Below are positions 21,513-24,400 of a stretch of 24,400 nt of DNA, one piece after another. Made by a program: the position numbers and the translations under genes. This stretch comes from a virus: IMG/VR virus record IMGVR_UViG_3300030102_003839, positions 1 to 24,400 of that record; one strand, given 5' to 3'. The notes under the pieces are model-generated. The model was not told the origin of the DNA and made no database searches. It saw only the letters and a program-made list of their open reading frames with translations. The first letter of the stretch is position 1. Every line of letters begins with the position of its first letter.

Positions 21513-22502
21513 TCACTCCATAACAAACAGTTTGTTAGCCATCGTCTGAGGAGACGCTTGGTTAATCACACGCCAAGCCTGGGTGGGATCAACTTCCATT
21601 TGCTGCTTAAAGGAACCCCAGAAATCTTGGGGAGCTTGAGGAGCCTGGGCCTGAGGGGGAGCAGGCATGCCATAGTTCTGACCAGCAATTTGCTGAGTCG
21701 GATAACCAGGGGTTTCCAGTTCAGCTTCAGATTCATACACCGGGCAAGGACCGTTAGGACCGAAATACTCCAGGGTGTAATCAGACAGAACGTCAGGATT
21801 AGTCAGGATCTCGTTGTAAGCAAGGTTTTCGCGATGCTCATTAACAGAGAAATCGGCATAACCCATCATGGTATCGGTAGCTTCTTGGCCCCAGGCCACA
21901 GCGCTATCGAGCATTCCCTCAAGGTTAAGGGCGTATTGATTCAGAATGGCGGGTGCTTCGGTGCCGTAATTGGCGACCACCATACGGCTCTCAGGACTCC
22001 AGTCCAGCAGATCCGCCACGTCCTCTAAGGAGTTGATCGAGGAAGTTTGGGAATAGCTGGGCGATGAGGTCTGGCTTGTTTGCCAAGTCTGCTGAGCCGA
22101 TTGTGCCAAGGTCGGATCCAGGACCGGAGCCTGTGAACCCCAGTTTGCCTGGGAATACTGACTCGGAGCCTGAACCGGGGCCTGTGATGGTTGACCCTGG
22201 AACGGGGATTGCACCGGGCTGCCCAGTAGGTTCACCACCTTGTTGAATGCCGACTCCCAGGGATTCCCCTGGTTCATCGCCGATTCCTGGGATTGGGGGG
22301 CGAATTGAGACGGGTTCGATTGGTAACTGGTAGTTCCCTGAGGTGCCGTCTGAGGTACTGCCTGGGGGTAGTACGTCCCCACTGGTACTTGTGTCGTCGG
22401 GGCTGCCGGAGCCGGAGCTGCCGGTGCTGCCGCCACGTAGTTGCTTGGTGCCACTGACTGGGGGTTCGTCTGTGGGATCGATTGGACGGTAGCGTCCTGC
22501 AT
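21513..22502 (-). CDS. Scaffold-like protein overlapping the portal gene by 512 bases
   Basis: This 329-residue protein is placed where the scaffold usually lies, between portal and capsid. Residues 1-150 are Pro/Gln/Ala/Ser-rich, with a short helix-like NPWESAFNKVVNLLG near 80-94. From about 154 it is structured: SLEDVADLLDWSPESRMVVA, then acidic helices (LNLEGMLDSAVAWGQEA), and a basic-hydrophobic end with WRVINQASPQTMANKLFVME. The start is firm: AAAGGAGAT lies at 22516-22508 and AGGAG is seven bases before ATG 22502. That start is inside the portal gene in a different frame, so the first 170 residues share DNA with the portal C-terminus. Scaffold function is inferred from order and composition. 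Confidence 0.7.
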   Translation of the reverse strand: MQDATVQSIPQTNPQSVAPSNYVAAAPAAPAPAAPTTQVPVGTYYPQAVPQTAPQGTTSYQSNPSQFAPQSQESAMNQGNPWESAFNKVVNLLGSPVQSPFQGQPSQAPVQAPSQYSQANWGSQAPVLDPTLAQSAQQTWQTSQTSSPSYSQTSSINSLEDVADLLDWSPESRMVVANYGTEAPAILNQYALNLEGMLDSAVAWGQEATDTMMGYADFSVNEHRENLAYNEILTNPDVLSDYTLEYFGPNGPCPVYESEAELETPGYPTQQIAGQNYGMPAPPQAQAPQAPQDFWGSFKQQMEVDPTQAWRVINQASPQTMANKLFVME

Positions 22503-24276
22503 AACTCATCTCCTTTTGTAACGCTTCAAGAGTTCGATACAGATAGGGGGTTAAATCCAATCTCGGGTCAGCTGCCATAGGCAAATCTGGAGCTTGGGGA
22601 TGAGGGGTCTGCATCATCCCCCCAACCAATTTTGCAAAGCTGTTGTAAGCGCCTTGCAATTCGTTAACCATCCTGAACGGGAAGCCCGAAAGCATTTCCG
22701 CTCTTTCCTCATCAGTTTTTGATGGGAAAAGATATTTCAGTGCTTCTATGCTATCAACACCCAATTCTTGTAAGTTCCTTACAACAATCGAATTGTTCAG
22801 GATATCCTGCGTTGATTCTTCATACACAGGACCAAGCCAACGCCAAAGCATTGACACGTCGCCATCTGGAATTAAACCAACGACGCCTGGTGGAATCATT
22901 TGAGCTTCCACACAAGCTTTCATTAAACCAACGACACGCTGATCATACTCTTGCATTGCCATTTTATACATTTCTTTTTCTTCTTCTGAAGCACCTGATT
23001 CCAGTGGAATTGGCTTTTCAATATTTGCTGCACGCGCCAAAGTATCTCTAAACATCCTCTCTTCTTGGAAGATGATTAACTCAAAGCAACGACATAAACC
23101 GTGGGTATAAATTGAATTTGCTTTTTTCTTACTAGTCGCTGCAACACGACCAAACAAAGATTTATATTCAGTAGCAGTAACACCAGCAGAAATTGAGAGT
23201 TCGTCTACGCCTCCTAATGCTGTACGGATTTCTTCTCGATATTGCCGCACAAATGCATTTTGATCACCAGAGATCGCATCAGGAACGATATAACCAACTC
23301 GATCATTGGGCTCTAAATTGGCAATCACCCTAGGAACACGCATCTGACCATCAACACCACGCGTAATGGGATCTTGTTTAAAAGTAGAACGTGATAATGG
23401 AGACATACTCTGGAAACCAGAGTTAGCCGCAATAGATGGCCGTTGCGGACCAGAGTCATTTCCTGGTTCCATCAAGTCTGTTTTAGGACGAGAAGAAAGC
23501 AGAGTAGGATTACCGAAGAACTGTAAGTTCTTCTTCATGTTTCGCACTAAGTCATCATGAGTAATGATGTGTTGTGCTAACTGATCAAACTCACCACTTC
23601 CCTCCATGGAGAAGCCTTTAGGATTATTGAAAATTTCAACACAAGGAATAAATTGAAGTTCATTCGGGAAAGTCTTTGTCTTCCCAGGTGTCATTATGTT
23701 GGCATTATCAAAAGATAATTCACCTTCTGAATGTGTTTCTTCAATAGTGTCTTGTCTAATCGAAAGACGGATATAACGCTTTTGACCAGGTGTTTCATTA
23801 GCTGTATGTCCAGCTTGTGCCTGGGCACTAGGTGTATTGATACCACCTAAACCAATATCTTGATAGATGCCACCTTTATTATTTTTTACTTTATAGCTAT
23901 AAATGATTACAACTTCTTCTAACTCACCATCGACGTTATAATAACTACGATACTCATGACTACGGAAATAATAGAGTCGATAATTACTTTTTGTAGGTCG
24001 AATGTAATAGAGTCCTTTACCATCGCAAAGAAAGTAATCCCAGATTGAATCAAGACGTGTATCTAATTTGTTGTACTTTACAACCTTATCGATAAAGTCT
24101 TTGCGTTGATTACCAAAGTTATCTTGTGACGGAAAAAATTCAACTCCTTGGCGAATGCCAAACAGTTTCATCTGTGCGATATGGCCTGCAACAATACCAG
24201 TATCTACGTACTGGCTACCATCCCGTTCGATATACGCATTAATAATTTCTTGGAGACGGGCAGTTGTTTCAGCCAT
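21991..24276 (-). CDS. Portal protein
   Basis: This 761-residue protein forms the dodecameric ring through which DNA is packaged and leaves the head. It fits the portal class by size, place and pattern. It has an N-terminal helical region (MAETTARLQEIINAYIERDG), a beta-rich wing (KGLYYIRPTKSNYRLYYFRS), then GGVDELSISAGVTATEYKSL (about 355-374) and long helices after it (KKKANSIYTHGLCRCFELII) as expected for stem and crown. Residues 592-761 are Gly/Ser/Pro-rich low complexity, ending in a helix (LANKPDLIAQLFPNFLDQLL). That tail is the part translated in a second frame as the scaffold-like protein. Its ATG shares a base with the preceding stop (TAATG at 24278-24274). Confidence 0.85.
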   Translation of the reverse strand: MAETTARLQEIINAYIERDGSQYVDTGIVAGHIAQMKLFGIRQGVEFFPSQDNFGNQRKDFIDKVVKYNKLDTRLDSIWDYFLCDGKGLYYIRPTKSNYRLYYFRSHEYRSYYNVDGELEEVVIIYSYKVKNNKGGIYQDIGLGGINTPSAQAQAGHTANETPGQKRYIRLSIRQDTIEETHSEGELSFDNANIMTPGKTKTFPNELQFIPCVEIFNNPKGFSMEGSGEFDQLAQHIITHDDLVRNMKKNLQFFGNPTLLSSRPKTDLMEPGNDSGPQRPSIAANSGFQSMSPLSRSTFKQDPITRGVDGQMRVPRVIANLEPNDRVGYIVPDAISGDQNAFVRQYREEIRTALGGVDELSISAGVTATEYKSLFGRVAATSKKKANSIYTHGLCRCFELIIFQEERMFRDTLARAANIEKPIPLESGASEEEKEMYKMAMQEYDQRVVGLMKACVEAQMIPPGVVGLIPDGDVSMLWRWLGPVYEESTQDILNNSIVVRNLQELGVDSIEALKYLFPSKTDEERAEMLSGFPFRMVNELQGAYNSFAKLVGGMMQTPHPQAPDLPMAADPRLDLTPYLYRTLEALQKEMSYAGRYRPIDPTDEPPVSGTKQLRGGSTGSSGSGSPDDTSTSGDVLPPGSTSDGTSGNYQLPIEPVSIRPPIPGIGDEPGESLGVGIQQGGEPTGQPGAIPVPGSTITGPGSGSESVFPGKLGFTGSGPGSDLGTIGSADLANKPDLIAQLFPNFLDQLLRGRGGSAGLES

Positions 24277-24400
24277 TATTTACCAGTCTTTGATTTATAC
24301 ATCCTAGCAGCTTTACCAGCTTTCTTTGCTTTCTCAGTATTAGCTACAAACTGTTTTCCTTTACGAGAACCTTCTCGTTTTTTACGATCAGTATCCTCCC
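24276..24400 (-). CDS. C-terminal end of a small basic protein (partial, cut by the right edge)
   Basis: The last 40 residues before TAA at 24276 are visible, reading TDRKKREGSRKGKQF then VANTEKAKKAGKAARMYKSK. They are strongly Lys/Arg/Gly-rich. The stop overlaps the portal ATG (TAATG), so this gene is coupled to the portal gene. Such basic ends occur in small head or packaging proteins, but the N-terminus is missing and no family can be named. Confidence 0.6.
   Translation of the reverse strand, partial: EDTDRKKREGSRKGKQFVANTEKAKKAGKAARMYKSKTGK

Noticed and set aside
21027-22246. Several plus-strand frames opposite the scaffold and Gly/Ala-rich genes
   Set aside because: Antisense shadows created by GC-rich, low-complexity coding sequence; no start signals or sensible products.
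1-24400. tRNA or rRNA genes
   Set aside because: I looked for cloverleaf-like arms and conserved tRNA loops and saw none, but a covariance search was not possible.

Overview
The window reads as part of a tailed double-stranded DNA phage (Caudoviricetes), most likely a cyanophage with a short, podovirus-type tail. Portal, scaffold-like and capsid-like genes are followed by several large virion proteins and fibres, with no sheath and no recognisable long tape-measure gene. The cyanobacterial host is inferred from an NblA-like protein at 8694-8993, a cyanobacterial-type integrase remnant at 13176-13610 and a small basic protein family familiar from marine phages. No polymerase or terminase is visible, so finer classification is not possible.

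Layout. From the right edge, minus-strand late genes run leftward: the end of a small basic gene, portal (21991-24276), a scaffold-like gene deeply overlapping the portal tail (21513-22502), a Gly/Ala-rich protein, the probable major capsid protein (19661-20821), a second abundant structural protein (18840-19625), a helix-hairpin-helix protein, a UUCG terminator, then connector-like and tail/virion proteins. These include a SleB-like wall hydrolase (16279-17088) and a 569-residue protein with a split SWIM-like zinc motif (13741-15450). A short cassette at 12.9-13.74 kb interrupts the series: an excisionase-like helix-turn-helix gene on the plus strand converging on a degenerate tyrosine-recombinase-like gene, each with a host-type promoter. 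Leftward again lie an HNH nuclease, a 608-residue probable internal virion protein, several small genes including two of 59 and 37 codons, a T4-type lysozyme and the NblA-like gene.

From 4.56 to 8.36 kb, plus-strand genes predominate. A tightly coupled early-type operon (helix-turn-helix protein, two unknowns, degenerate Dam-like protein, dCTP deaminase) is followed by small genes including a DUF3310 protein. The left 4.5 kb returns to the minus strand with a proline/glutamine-rich membrane protein and two repetitive fibre proteins. The leftmost has a trimeric-adhesin-like beta-roll and runs off the window edge.

The operon at 4.56-7.04 kb would adjust nucleotide pools and regulate or modify DNA. 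The late block builds head, tail and fibres and lyses the host, and the NblA-like protein would redirect the host light-harvesting antenna to proteolysis. The most unusual features are the 512-nt portal/scaffold overlap, the NblA-like gene, and the integrase-remnant cassette with its promoter and palindrome.
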